A stretch of DNA of 64,000 bases. It comes from Candidatus Poseidoniaceae archaeon (GTDB lineage: Archaea > Thermoplasmatota > Poseidoniia > Poseidoniales > Poseidoniaceae). Of this stretch, positions 1 through 9,158 are shown piece by piece. A program made the translations under genes and the position numbers. The stretch is from positions 23,150 to 87,149 of the forward strand of contig CASIAW010000006.1 in NCBI GenBank assembly GCA_949372875.1. Direction: 5' to 3'. Numbering within the stretch: the first letter of the stretch is position 1; each line of letters starts with the position of its first letter. A model generated the notes under the pieces. It was not told the DNA's origin. It did not search any database and saw only the letters and a program-made list of their open reading frames with translations.

Positions 1-965
1 TTCAGCAATCAATTGAGCATTGTCTCCAACGCCATCACCATCAGTATCCAGCGTTTCCGCTGCGTCTTCTGGGAAAGCATCGGCGTTGTTTCCTATTCCG
101 TCACCATCAGAGTCAACCGACTCCGACATGTCGAGTGGGAAAACGTCAGTATTGTCACCAACACCATCACCGTCAGTATCCAATGTTTCCGTCGCATCTT
201 GTGGGAAAACGTCTGCGTTGTCTCCAACACCATCACCATCGAAATCAGCAGTTTCTGTAGCATCTTGTGGGAATACATCTGCATTGTCGCCAACACCATC
301 TCCATCAGTGTCCACAGTTTCCGTTGCATCTTGAGGGAATACATCTGCATTATCACCAACGGTGTCTCCATCTGAATCAAGTGTTTCAGCAGGGTCATTC
401 GGGAATGCATCGCCATTATCTCCGACTTCATCTCCATCACTGTCGATAGTTTCGGCAGGGTCATTCGGGAATGCATCAGCGTTATCTCCAACTGAATCTT
501 CATCTGAATCAAGTGTTTCAGTTGGGTCATTCGGGAATACATCAGCGTTATCTCCAACGCCGTCCATGTCAGTGTCAGTTGTTTCAGTGAAGTCGAACGG
601 GAATGCATCAGCATTATTTCCTACACCATCGTTATCTGAATCGAGTGTTTCTGTCGCATCGTTTGGGAATGCGTCACCGTTATCGCCTACTCCATCACTA
701 TCGGAGTCGGAAGTTTCAGTAGGATTGTTGGGGAATACATCCGTATTGTCACCAACTCCATCGTTGTCTGAATCAAGTGTTTCAGTTGCATCATTCGGGA
801 ATGCATCAGCATTGTCACCTACGCCATCATTGTCTGAATCGAGTGTTTCCGTCGCATCATTCGGGAATGCATCAGCATTATTGCCCACGCCATCACCGTC
901 ACTGTCAGTGGTTTCAGAAGAATCATTCGGGAATGCATCATTACCGTCGAGAGTTCCATCACCAT
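1..965 (-). repeat. tandem 66-nt (22-residue) TSP3 repeats
   Basis: About 14 copies of a 66-nt unit encode DxDGDGVGDNADVFPxDxxET-type repeats on the minus strand. The unit length is constant and no indels break the frame, in contrast to the second array near 45 kb. Copies differ at many synonymous positions, which suggests an old array. The long plus-strand open frames across this array are by-products of the repeat. Confidence 0.85.
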
Positions 966-1746
966 CAGAATCAATATCAGTAATCACTGCACTATCTGGG
1001 CACGATTCTGTGTTGCCGAAGTCCGTTCCATCACTTGGTGTGACCGTCACTGTCCACGTATCTCCAACGGAGGTCGCCGAGGCTGGTAAAGTCATAAAAT
1101 CGTTGTAAGCGGTTACAATTACTCCATCCTTCGACCATCGAATCTGAGAATTAGCCTCTGTATCGCCATCTCCATCATCATAGGTATAAGAAAGCATGAG
1201 AGATTGATCAACAGGAACATTGCCTTCGGGCATGAGTCTCAAATCGAGAACAGTTGGTGGTTGATTTTGAGGGACAATTTCAGTGACGGTTGTGGATACA
1301 GTATCCCATGAATCGCCGCTGTTTTGACCATTACCGTTTGCTTGTAAAACAGCTAATCCAATGTTGACGGTACCACTGCCTGAGGTTGGAGCGGTCCAAT
1401 CCATAGTCCAACTCAAAGAACCTGAACCAGAGTGAGTAGCACTCGTACCCGAGAATTTGACCAATGAACCGGCATTTGAAAAAGTACCTTGACTCACTTT
1501 AAGGGAAAAACCGCCAACAAATGCTTGACTGCCACCTGTAGAATCAATGGTAATGCTATATGTTGAGCCTGGGGTGTATGATGAAGGGAAATTGTGATTG
1601 GCAGTGATTCCATTTCCGCCATTTGAGTGGCACGAGCATCCAGACGATTGGTTATGCTTTCCACTGCTTGAACCTTCAATGGCAGGGGCTGCGGCGAGCA
1701 AAAGAAGTAATGCTGCGCTCAAGAAAATACGGAAAAAGGGTGACAC
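1..1746 (-). CDS. secreted TSP3-repeat protein with choice-of-anchor-V-like (Reeler-like) N-terminal domain, partial
   Basis: The reading frame is open from a GTG at 1746 down to the window edge with no stop, so the C-terminus is missing. The in-frame region upstream of 1746 has a stop and no ATG; an ATG at 1748 is in another frame and stops after a few codons. The N-terminus is a signal peptide (FFRIFLSAALLLLLAAAPA). Next comes a domain starting GCSCH and continuing with YTPGSTYSI, GGFSLKVSQG, W-x-M-D-W-x-A-P and ANGNGQNSGD, the pattern of the choice-of-anchor V domain. After a PKD/cadherin-like stretch come about 14 acidic 22-residue TSP3 units of the type DTDGDGVGDNADVFPxD, known Ca2+ ligands in this repeat class. 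Likely a cell-surface protein; the binding partner is unknown. Confidence 0.8.
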   Translation of the reverse strand, partial: MSPFFRIFLSAALLLLLAAAPAIEGSSSGKHNQSSGCSCHSNGGNGITANHNFPSSYTPGSTYSITIDSTGGSQAFVGGFSLKVSQGTFSNAGSLVKFSGTSATHSGSGSLSWTMDWTAPTSGSGTVNIGLAVLQANGNGQNSGDSWDTVSTTVTEIVPQNQPPTVLDLRLMPEGNVPVDQSLMLSYTYDDGDGDTEANSQIRWSKDGVIVTAYNDFMTLPASATSVGDTWTVTVTPSDGTDFGNTESCPDSAVITDIDSDGDGTLDGNDAFPNDSSETTDSDGDGVGNNADAFPNDATETLDSDNDGVGDNADAFPNDATETLDSDNDGVGDNTDVFPNNPTETSDSDSDGVGDNGDAFPNDATETLDSDNDGVGNNADAFPFDFTETTDTDMDGVGDNADVFPNDPTETLDSDEDSVGDNADAFPNDPAETIDSDGDEVGDNGDAFPNDPAETLDSDGDTVGDNADVFPQDATETVDTDGDGVGDNADVFPQDATETADFDGDGVGDNADVFPQDATETLDTDGDGVGDNTDVFPLDMSESVDSDGDGIGNNADAFPEDAAETLDTDGDGVGDNAQLIAE

Positions 1747-1797
1747 ATTTGATTGGCTGTTGCGCTTACACTTCTATCTTATGCTTACAACCGTCAA

Positions 1798-4509
1798 CTA
1801 TTCACCTTCAGATTCATCACCATTTGGTGACAATTCATCAATATTCGAGTAAGACTTTGATTGTTCTAATGGTTGCATAGTGTCTTTTTCTTTCACCGGT
1901 GGCTTGTTGAAAATAGATACATACACGGCTGCACAAATGAACAACCCAGCAAACAGATACAGTACGGAACTCATGGTTAATTTGTTGTTTGAAGATGAAT
2001 CGTTGTTCACTGTATTTCCAAGAACAATCTGGCAGCCAGATTGATCCACTATCTTTCCAGCAATTGTATTGAGGCATAAGTCTTCAGCATTTGAAATTCC
2101 GTCAAGATCATCATCGAGTTGATATTGACTGCATCCTGTGATGCCAACTTCTTGCCCGAGCACTGTTCTTGGGCACAGGTCGTCTTCATCAAGAACACCA
2201 TCTTCGTCATCATCCACGTCTTCATCACTGTCAATACATCCGTCGCCGTCAAGGTCTTGGCCTAAAGCAGCAATCCCGATTATTCCAGTCGGACAGTTGT
2301 CAATGACATCAACGATACCGTCTTGGTCATCGTCTTCATCTTCACTTAGGTCTCGGCATCCATCCCCATCATAATCGTCTATTGAAGCACTACTTGACCA
2401 GCGTATCTCTCCTCTCGGGCATGCATCATCAGCATCTCCAACACCATCTTCATCATCGTCGAAATCAGTGAGGGAATCATGACAACCATCCTGATCGTAA
2501 TCATTCACAGAAGTGGAAGTCCAAAGAGGTGAATCACGAGGGCAATTATCTTCTGGGTTTGCTATGCTGTCTCCGTCCTCGTCAATATCGCACATGTCTC
2601 CTATGTTGTCTTCATCTAAATCCAATTGCTCAGGATTAGGCACATCGGGACAATTATCCATTTGGTCTACCCACTGGTCCCCATCAGAATCGATATCGGC
2701 ACATCCGTCTCCTTCGCTATCAACTTCTGGAGTCGAAATCCAACCAACCGGGCCAAGAGGGCATGCATCATTATGGTCGAAAATGGTATCTTCATCGTCA
2801 TCATAGTCCTCAGTCGCATCTTTGCACCCGTCGCTATCATGGTCGGTTGAGGCTTCCGAAAACCATCCTATGTCGCCAAAAGGACAATCATCGATTTCGT
2901 CCCGTAGGTTGTCATTATCATCATCTTCATCACAAAGGTCACCTGCAAGGTCGTTGTCATGGTTTCCCTGTCCAGGGTTTGCTATTCGTGGGCAATTATC
3001 TTCTCCATCAAGGAGCCCATCATTATCTCGGTCAGTTTGATACAGCCAAACGCCTGAATCGTAACCCCCCCAGTTAGGCGATGTACCGTTAGCGGCTTCA
3101 AAAGATCCAGAATACACAAAGGAAAGCTGCGGTGAGCCATCGTAACCAAGTGAAAGCGAAGTTGCCTCATCGTTTCCATCTCCTCCCGCTTGAAGTGCCC
3201 ATTCCCAAGTGTTATTTTCAAGTAATTCTGCGAGGAAAATATCATTGTACGTATCGCTACTGCGGCTGTCCAAATCCTCCAGCGTATCCGGACCGAGCGT
3301 TAAACCTGCAGACGTAGTTCCTGCGACGAATGTCCCACCTTGTGGTGAGTGAACGATTGATGTGGCTCGATCTATTCCAACTCCACCACCTCGAATCAGA
3401 TTGACCCATCCGCCTGTGTGTGAAATTTCGCCAACGAAGAAATCTACACCCGATGACTGTGTTGTGTATTTTGAGCCAAATGAAGCATTTCCAGAGAACT
3501 CACCAACTGCACGGATTCCAGTTATTGATTTTCCGTCGCAATCCCATACTCGGTCTTCTCCAATGCCTCCCCCTGAGATCGCCCAGTTCCATCCAAATTC
3601 CGAATAACTGGCAATAGCGACATCAGTTGAGCCGGCAGAACTTATTCGGTACTCCTCTAACTGAAGTGTTCCTCTAAAAGACACTGCGATATACATTTGT
3701 CCTGTTGAATCACTACATAGCGAGCCATAAACCTCTATTCCACCTTCAGAATCAGCGACGACATAAGAAAGAACTTGGCCGTTCTCATCATACGTTGCAA
3801 CAAGAAGACTCGATTCTTGTGGTGCTTCAACGAGGCTTCCGTTAAATTGCAATGGGCCACGGAAATTAACCGCAAGATGTATCTCATTTGATTCTGAAAC
3901 CATCATGTCAATGACAAACAGTTCGTTTGAATTTCGAACTTGTGTTGACCAAATCCATGAACCACTAGCATTCAAACGAGCAAGAAATGTATTACCATCG
4001 TCATCAGCGTCCTCTTTCAGAAGAGGACTCAAATCTCCGAGATTGAGTTGACATGAATCTCCGGCACTGTTCAAGCAATATGTTCCCGCAACAAGAAGGT
4101 CGCCATTCGGCATAACGTCAATCGCATCGATTGTGTCAACTGCGGCAGAACCACCGCTAACTGCGGAAGTTACACTCCCATTTTCATCCATCCATACAAT
4201 GAAGAAATCAGTATCTTCACTACCACCGGAAGCACCGATACCGTCAATCTGGTCACGGAATTGCAAGTTGCCTTGAAACCAACCAGCAGAGGCGCTGCTA
4301 CCATTTTCGAGGGACACGCTGCCGTGAATGAAATCATTGAGTGGGCCCCCGATTGAAGAAACCCAACCCAGCGTTGTCGTATTATTGCCATCGGCTGCAA
4401 AGACTTGGTTTGAGGAATCTCCCCAAGGTTTGGTATCTATTGGGACAGAGCTTATGCTTCCAAGCAGGAACAAAGCAACCATCGCTTTGCAAAGAAGAGC
4501 CCTGCGCAT
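1798..4509 (-). CDS. large secreted, C-terminally anchored protein with beta-propeller-like N-half and TSP3 repeats
   Basis: 903 residues. The signal peptide is MRRALLCKAMVALFLLGSIS. Residues about 40-490 contain recurring blocks with GG-x-GxDxA-like turns and alternating beta-strand patterns (such as ISGGGIGEDRVWDCDG and LQAGGDGNDEATSLSL), suggesting an SBBP-like propeller. Residues about 490-830 hold TSP3-type Ca-binding repeats with paired cysteines (DGLLDGEDNCPRIANPGQGN; DDACPLGPVGWISTPE). A single transmembrane helix (SSVLYLFAGLFICAAVYVSI) is followed by a short, charged, probably cytoplasmic tail. It lies 50 bp from the preceding secreted TSP3 gene on the same strand, so they may be co-expressed surface proteins. 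The ligand is unknown. Confidence 0.8.
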   Translation of the reverse strand: MRRALLCKAMVALFLLGSISSVPIDTKPWGDSSNQVFAADGNNTTTLGWVSSIGGPLNDFIHGSVSLENGSSASAGWFQGNLQFRDQIDGIGASGGSEDTDFFIVWMDENGSVTSAVSGGSAAVDTIDAIDVMPNGDLLVAGTYCLNSAGDSCQLNLGDLSPLLKEDADDDGNTFLARLNASGSWIWSTQVRNSNELFVIDMMVSESNEIHLAVNFRGPLQFNGSLVEAPQESSLLVATYDENGQVLSYVVADSEGGIEVYGSLCSDSTGQMYIAVSFRGTLQLEEYRISSAGSTDVAIASYSEFGWNWAISGGGIGEDRVWDCDGKSITGIRAVGEFSGNASFGSKYTTQSSGVDFFVGEISHTGGWVNLIRGGGVGIDRATSIVHSPQGGTFVAGTTSAGLTLGPDTLEDLDSRSSDTYNDIFLAELLENNTWEWALQAGGDGNDEATSLSLGYDGSPQLSFVYSGSFEAANGTSPNWGGYDSGVWLYQTDRDNDGLLDGEDNCPRIANPGQGNHDNDLAGDLCDEDDDNDNLRDEIDDCPFGDIGWFSEASTDHDSDGCKDATEDYDDDEDTIFDHNDACPLGPVGWISTPEVDSEGDGCADIDSDGDQWVDQMDNCPDVPNPEQLDLDEDNIGDMCDIDEDGDSIANPEDNCPRDSPLWTSTSVNDYDQDGCHDSLTDFDDDEDGVGDADDACPRGEIRWSSSASIDDYDGDGCRDLSEDEDDDQDGIVDVIDNCPTGIIGIAALGQDLDGDGCIDSDEDVDDDEDGVLDEDDLCPRTVLGQEVGITGCSQYQLDDDLDGISNAEDLCLNTIAGKIVDQSGCQIVLGNTVNNDSSSNNKLTMSSVLYLFAGLFICAAVYVSIFNKPPVKEKDTMQPLEQSKSYSNIDELSPNGDESEGE

Positions 4510-4591
4510 AATGAACGGATAATGTTACAGCATTTGAAACCGTGTGCTATGTGTCCCACAACTTCATGACGGGCGCATTCGTGGATGTAAC

Positions 4592-5152
4592 ATGGGCACT
4601 CCGCAAGGTGTTTGGCGGCATTCGTTACAAGCCACCCATTCAATTCAAGCGGGTGAGAATCTCCTCAATCTGGACACTTGGCCCTCGTGGAATACTTCTG
4701 CTCAAAGAGTTCTATCTTCGACAACAGGTCACCTTTCAGAAGGGCAGCGATTTGACCTTCATCGTGTTGAGCGACAGCGTTTGGTCGAAGAATTATGGTC
4801 TGTTCATACCATTCGAAAAGGGGAATCTCCTGATTTCCTTGAAATCGAGTTTGAATGGCTGGGCCAGCAAAGAGAAGGAAAAGCAGTCGGAACATCTCTG
4901 AAATCTCTGCGAATGGCAGTCACTGTATTGTGTGAAGAAGAAGGAGGAGTCGAAATTGCTGCATGGTGGAAAATCCCTTGGTGGGCTCGACCCATTCGTG
5001 CTCAAATAAACGCTCAAGCAAAATCATTTGCCACCCAATGGCTCGAGGATTTGACGTCCAGAGGCACGGTGTCACATGGTGAATCCCAGTCGTTTTCTTT
5101 TGGCGTGGAAGAAGGCGAGCATTCAAAGACGGTCGTCGACGACCCTGTTTGA
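4592..5152 (+). CDS. hypothetical protein, possibly SRPBCC/polyketide-cyclase-like
   Basis: An open frame extends upstream to 4544. I chose the ATG at 4592 because it leaves space for a promoter between this gene and the divergent gene starting at 4509. The protein (186 residues) has a WPSWN motif, alternating beta strands, a central LEIEFEWLG strand and a C-terminal helix (ARPIRAQINAQAKSFATQWL), an outline that resembles single-domain SRPBCC lipid-binding proteins; this is a weak fold guess. Its stop overlaps the start of the next gene by 4 nt, implying translational coupling with the CDIN1-like nuclease. Confidence 0.55.
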   Translation: MGTPQGVWRHSLQATHSIQAGENLLNLDTWPSWNTSAQRVLSSTTGHLSEGQRFDLHRVERQRLVEELWSVHTIRKGESPDFLEIEFEWLGQQREGKAVGTSLKSLRMAVTVLCEEEGGVEIAAWWKIPWWARPIRAQINAQAKSFATQWLEDLTSRGTVSHGESQSFSFGVEEGEHSKTVVDDPV

Positions 5153-6231
5153 TGAGCCAACCAAACAGCGAGAAAAAAAAGAGTTCATCCAATGGTAAAA
5201 ACTCTAACTCGCGTAATAATCGCCGAGGTAACAGACCAAACAGACCTCGACGTTATGGCAGTACTGCCAAAAAGACTCTTGAAGAACGAAACGCAGTTGC
5301 AATCAAAAACATGGACTCACAGGCACGCGAAAGGTTTGATAAAACCCCCTTGCCGATGGGATTTCCTGAAGACATCGAAGAACCTAAAACGTTCAAATTT
5401 GAATGGAAAATTTCTCCAGTCCCCCTAAAAGACGAAGAAGAAATGGCTGGCAAAGTTATGCGTAAAGGCGAATTTGGTTGGTTAGAGGACGAGCGTGTTG
5501 ATGAAATCGCAGTAATTGCAAAGGATTACAAAATGACTCTTGAACAAGCCCTTTCTCTTCGCTCAGCCCTTCTACAGCAGAAAACAGTTTACGGCCACGG
5601 ACGACTTCGTTCCCAGGGAAAGAACATGTTGAGATTATACAAGGAGGGCGTAAGCGTCGTTGATTTATCAACACGATTTGATTTCCCACCAATGAATATC
5701 TTCCGTATCATTCTTGGCGAAATGCGCTGGTCAAAATCCAAAATTAAGGAAAGTCTTCGTCAACCCAGCCGTTTGAGTGAACGGGAGCGAGTTGAGTTTG
5801 AAGCAGCAGAGGCGGCTGACCGTGTCTCGAATGTTGATCAGGGTGAATCTCAAGAACGAGCAGATTTGTTTGAAGATATTCTGGCTGATTGGTTTGAAGA
5901 GCAAGGAGTTCGACTTCGGCGTCAACCTGAAATGGTCAAAGAACAAAAGCAAGATTTGGGTCGACCCGTACGAACGCCAGATTTACTTTTCCTCGACCAT
6001 GTTGAAATCAACGGGAAACCCGTTGCTTGGATTGATGCAAAGCATTTCTATGGAGCTGATGTTGACTTCCAACGCAAGAAAATGGCGAAGCAGATGGCGC
6101 GTTATATTGAGGAATGGGGGAGCGGTGCAGTTGTCTACCGTCATGGCTTTTCCCAGAACCTCTTCATGCCCGGGTGTACTTTGCTTGACGCCAATGTGTT
6201 AGACCTAAGCAAACTTGGTTCTGGTGAGTAA
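5149..6231 (+). CDS. CDIN1/C15orf41-like (TPD-motif) PD-(D/E)XK nuclease
   Basis: 360 residues. A basic, Asn/Lys/Arg-rich disordered N-terminus (about 1-50) is followed by helical segments with HTH character (KEGVSVVDLSTRFDFPPMNI at about 165-185) and a C-terminal nuclease-like domain. Diagnostic motifs are RTPDLLF (TPD at residues 276-278), WIDAK (294-298) and GAVVYRHGF. This is the TPD signature of the family typified by human CDIN1, the codanin-1-interacting nuclease mutated in congenital dyserythropoietic anaemia. D278 and D296-x-K298 would be the PD-(D/E)XK metal and catalytic residues. The start overlaps the upstream gene (ATGA), and the stop abuts the convergent pantoate kinase gene. 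The archaeal function is unknown; DNA repair or nucleic-acid processing is an inference. Confidence 0.8.
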   Translation: MMSQPNSEKKKSSSNGKNSNSRNNRRGNRPNRPRRYGSTAKKTLEERNAVAIKNMDSQARERFDKTPLPMGFPEDIEEPKTFKFEWKISPVPLKDEEEMAGKVMRKGEFGWLEDERVDEIAVIAKDYKMTLEQALSLRSALLQQKTVYGHGRLRSQGKNMLRLYKEGVSVVDLSTRFDFPPMNIFRIILGEMRWSKSKIKESLRQPSRLSERERVEFEAAEAADRVSNVDQGESQERADLFEDILADWFEEQGVRLRRQPEMVKEQKQDLGRPVRTPDLLFLDHVEINGKPVAWIDAKHFYGADVDFQRKKMAKQMARYIEEWGSGAVVYRHGFSQNLFMPGCTLLDANVLDLSKLGSGE

Positions 6232-7257
6232 TCACTGAATGCGGGTCTCTCGAACACCGAGTCCGTTTGTTCGTAACGCATCACATATGGCTTCTAATTC
6301 GTGTTCTAAAAGCGGTTGATCCAATCGGCGTGGAAGAATGGAAACAGATACGCCGAGCATGCACAAGCGAACATTAACTCGTGCTTGTAGGTCGAGTCGG
6401 AGGATTTCTTTTTGAACCATCGCAAGGAGGTTTTTTCGTACTTTCTCCTCAAGCAATCCAGAAGCGTCGGCAAAGTTCCTTGATTCAAGCATCAGATCAG
6501 GCCACCGTTCAAAGGTCCAATCTTTGAGTCGTAAACGAGCAACAGATTGTTCACCTGCTTTTGATATTGAACGCTGCCAAATCGGGTCGTCAATGTAGGT
6601 TGATGTATGCCGACTTTCTTCAGGTCTCCACACAACCAGAATTGGCTGGCTGGTCGTGAAACTTACTACTTTTCCTCCCGAACCCGGGGCACCTGGTTCA
6701 AGTCGTAGTTCTACACCCTTAGCAGAGATTCCCAAGACATCGCCAAGTCCAGAGCCATGCATGCGCTCAATTCGATGTGCTAGGCGTAAATATTGTTCAT
6801 CAGAACCCTTACTGGAGAGTGCGTGAAAAGCCCTTGCTACAGCAATTAAACCAGCAGCAGACATTCCAAAACCTTGACTGGTTGGAAGTTCTAAAGTGAC
6901 GTGTATTCGATAAGAATCTTCCCTCTTGATGAGCCTGGCTTGTCTTAACTCTTCAACTAAGTCGAGATAAATCCGTCCGGAATTTTTCATTTCAAGACCG
7001 TCCATTCCTAGAACTTCTATGGAAATATCTCCATCCGTTATGGGGCCAGCAGGCGTATCTAACCGAGAACCAGAAGATAACTGCCCTTTGAATTCAGGTT
7101 TATTGGAAGAGACAAACTCAACGTTTGCTTCTACGCCGTCTGCGATGTTCAACCCTGCCCCCCGGCTCCCTTGAGAACGGGCAAGGTGTGAATCCTTCCA
7201 GATTGAAAACAAGAGCGTAATGTGCCCTCCGCATCGCTCGACAACCATGATGTTCAT
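6232..7257 (-). CDS. pantoate kinase (GHMP kinase family)
   Basis: The enzyme phosphorylates pantoate to 4-phosphopantoate in the archaeal CoA pathway. Visible features: N-terminal GGHITLLFSI and GSRGAG blocks characteristic of archaeal pantoate kinase (COG1829), the GHMP ATP-binding loop LPTSQGFGMSAAGLIAVARA, and GSGLGDVLG. The open frame extends to 7296, but family members start just before the GHIT block, so the Met codons at 7257 or 7248 are better starts. The partner enzyme, phosphopantothenate synthetase, is not in the window. The gene upstream (7298-7978) is on the same strand and close by, so the two are probably co-transcribed. Confidence 0.85.
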   Translation of the reverse strand: MNIMVVERCGGHITLLFSIWKDSHLARSQGSRGAGLNIADGVEANVEFVSSNKPEFKGQLSSGSRLDTPAGPITDGDISIEVLGMDGLEMKNSGRIYLDLVEELRQARLIKREDSYRIHVTLELPTSQGFGMSAAGLIAVARAFHALSSKGSDEQYLRLAHRIERMHGSGLGDVLGISAKGVELRLEPGAPGSGGKVVSFTTSQPILVVWRPEESRHTSTYIDDPIWQRSISKAGEQSVARLRLKDWTFERWPDLMLESRNFADASGLLEEKVRKNLLAMVQKEILRLDLQARVNVRLCMLGVSVSILPRRLDQPLLEHELEAICDALRTNGLGVRETRIQ

Positions 7258-7297
7258 TTGAACCATCGAGCGTAGTGACTTGAACTCTCGCCTCAAT

Positions 7298-7978
7298 TCA
7301 CGCGTCGTCTTGCTTTTTCTCTCGAATCTTTTGGCATTGAAGCCTCATTTCTTCATTGAATATTTCTTGTTTCTCTTCATTACTCAATGCAACATACTGG
7401 ATTTCGTCCTGAATACAATCGAAATGGTGGGCGAGCAGTCGGAGCTCTAAAGGAATAATATCGTAAAGTTCCATGTCATTTTGCTCTAATGAGATCCCGT
7501 CTGAATAATACGATTGAATCCATTGATGGTCCTCCGCTTCATGGAGTAAAAACATCTCTAAAAGAGGGATTAACGCTGATAATTTTTCATCATCATGTAA
7601 TCCCAATACCATTGAGACAAGTCTGTCTGCGAGAGGCACCTTCTGCCCCTTCCCGCTGGGAGAAATACACAATTGGCACCACGAGACTTTCTCCAGTGTT
7701 TCAATCGGTTCAGCAACAGAACCGAAGACTAAGATTGGTTGTGTCTCGGTAATGTCGTGCTCAGTTAGCATAGCTTGGCCGACAATTCGATACTTACGTC
7801 CTGATTTACTCTGTAAGTTGAGTTTATAGTTCACGACAGGAAGTTCGTCTGTGTTTTCAGATTTGATTTCTTCGCTATCGACACTCATCCATTCATATTC
7901 GGAACAGAGGGCATGGAGCCACTCCATGGCTCGTTTTTCTGATTCAAAAGGTTGACACATTTCTTCGAGCGCGTTCAT
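7298..7978 (-). CDS. conserved-looking hypothetical protein, 226 aa
   Basis: No family is recognised. The protein is acidic and soluble, with no signal peptide or membrane segment. The N-terminal half is beta-rich (VNYKLNLQSKSGRKYRIVGQ), contains an isolated CQLC, and the C-terminal half is helical and glutamate-rich. It lies directly upstream of pantoate kinase with almost no gap, which suggests co-transcription. The divergent redoxin gene starts 80 bp away, so that interval must hold two promoters. Confidence 0.6.
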   Translation of the reverse strand: MNALEEMCQPFESEKRAMEWLHALCSEYEWMSVDSEEIKSENTDELPVVNYKLNLQSKSGRKYRIVGQAMLTEHDITETQPILVFGSVAEPIETLEKVSWCQLCISPSGKGQKVPLADRLVSMVLGLHDDEKLSALIPLLEMFLLHEAEDHQWIQSYYSDGISLEQNDMELYDIIPLELRLLAHHFDCIQDEIQYVALSNEEKQEIFNEEMRLQCQKIREKKQDDA

Positions 7979-8058
7979 ACTTCGTTTTCTTTCAACCCTT
8001 TATCAAATCCACTGCTTTTCAAGCGAAGAGTTTTGAGCCACGGCTTCTTGATGATACC

Positions 8059-8598
8059 ATGACCCTCAGTATCGGAGACGCAGCACCGCCATTTGATCTT
8101 CAAAATTCAAATCCACACTATGGGGCTACATCGATGACCCTCAGCGATGCTCGAGGAGAAAAGGGCCTTCTTGTTGTTTTTGAATGCAATCATTGCCCTT
8201 ATGTGGTTGCGAGCATTTCCCGTCTTGAAGCGATGGCTAAGAAAGCCGAGGGTCTTCAGATTGGTTTTATCGGCATAAATTCGAATGACCCTACAGTCTA
8301 TCCAAACGATTCATTTGAGCATATGCAAACTCGGGCGGAGGGAATGTCATATCCTTATCTTCACGACTCAACCCAAGATATTGCACATGCTTATGACGCG
8401 AAAAGAACTCCAGAGTTTTTCCTTTTTGACGGCGAACTGAACCTCGTTTACAAAGGACGAATGGATGACTCTCCTCGGGATCCAACTCAGGTGAATACTC
8501 ATGAATTAGACGACGCGATTCGATCTATGCTCGATGGCGTCGCTCCAGAAATCGCCGTCACTGAATCGATCGGTTGTTCTGTAAAATGGAAACGGTGA
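8059..8598 (+). CDS. thioredoxin-fold redoxin (AhpC/TSA-like)
   Basis: 179 residues. The N-terminus has the peroxiredoxin/TlpA-like opening GDAAPPFDL, followed by LLVVFECNHCPYVVASI with a CNHC active-site motif, GINSNDPTVYPNDSF, YDAKRTPEFFLFD and VYKGRMDD. These match a thioredoxin family protein in which the redox motif is CxxC (CNHC). No signal peptide is seen, so it is likely cytoplasmic. A tiny zinc-ribbon ORF begins 6 nt after its stop. The substrate is unknown. Confidence 0.8.
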   Translation: MTLSIGDAAPPFDLQNSNPHYGATSMTLSDARGEKGLLVVFECNHCPYVVASISRLEAMAKKAEGLQIGFIGINSNDPTVYPNDSFEHMQTRAEGMSYPYLHDSTQDIAHAYDAKRTPEFFLFDGELNLVYKGRMDDSPRDPTQVNTHELDDAIRSMLDGVAPEIAVTESIGCSVKWKR

Positions 8599-8603
8599 GT
8601 TCG

Positions 8604-8735
8604 ATGTCAGGTTGCCGGCGACAATGCGATTGGGACAAGAACATGGTCTGCAGGAGCTGTGGAATCGACTACGGTATTGTTGACGATTCCGGCGGCAAGG
8701 AGGAAATTAAAACCCCACCTGCCGAAGAAGAGTAA
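8604..8735 (+). CDS. 43-residue zinc-ribbon microprotein
   Basis: ATG at 8604, TAA at 8733-8735. The peptide opens MSGCRRQCDW, continues MVCRSCG and ends in an acidic tail. Four cysteines (CxxxC then CxxC) are a plausible single zinc site. It begins just after the redoxin stop and ends exactly next to the convergent Lrp regulator stop, so it is probably translated from the redoxin transcript. Codon use matches its neighbours. Function is unknown. Confidence 0.55.
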   Translation: MSGCRRQCDWDKNMVCRSCGIDYGIVDDSGGKEEIKTPPAEEE

Positions 8736-9158
8736 TCAGTATTGCTCAAGAACCAGTTCCGTGGTTGTAGAAGCAATCTCATTTGGGGCGGCAAGCCACA
8801 TTTTATCGAGCAATGTTCGCAGCGCCATAGTATCGTCAACGTGGACAAGAGCGACCAAGTCGGCGCTTCCTGAAACTTCGTAAATAATCTCGATTCCATC
8901 CCATCCAGTAACTTCGGATGCGAACGAACCTATTTCGGCACCTGGCGAAACTTTGATTCGGACAAGAGCGGTGAGTCCAACGCCGCCTTCACGTACGGTG
9001 TAGCCTCGAATAGTCCCTTCCTCTTCCATTTTGCGAACGTGTGTTCGAACGGTTCGTTCAGATGCCCCTACTTCTTTTGCCAGTTCAACATAGGACATTC
9101 TTCCGTTGGTTCGGAGTTGAGCGAGAATTGCACGGTCTATTTCGGATACACGAGGCAT
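8736..9158 (-). CDS. Lrp/AsnC-family transcriptional regulator
   Basis: 140 residues. The N-terminal winged helix (SEIDRAILAQLRTNGRMSYV; ELAKEVGASERTVRTHVRKM) is followed by an alpha/beta RAM domain (about 62-138) with GVGLTALVRIKVSPG and YEVSGSADLVALVHVDD. This is the canonical two-domain Lrp architecture; such proteins form dimers to octamers and respond to amino acids. The start is at the conserved MPRVSEID. It diverges from enolase across about 177 bp, which probably carries its own operator and the enolase promoter. The effector is unknown. Confidence 0.88.
   Translation of the reverse strand: MPRVSEIDRAILAQLRTNGRMSYVELAKEVGASERTVRTHVRKMEEEGTIRGYTVREGGVGLTALVRIKVSPGAEIGSFASEVTGWDGIEIIYEVSGSADLVALVHVDDTMALRTLLDKMWLAAPNEIASTTTELVLEQY

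Noticed and set aside
20..1108. Plus-strand Ser/Pro-rich open frames over the first array
   Set aside because: Same reason: antisense shadow of the 22-residue TSP3 units.
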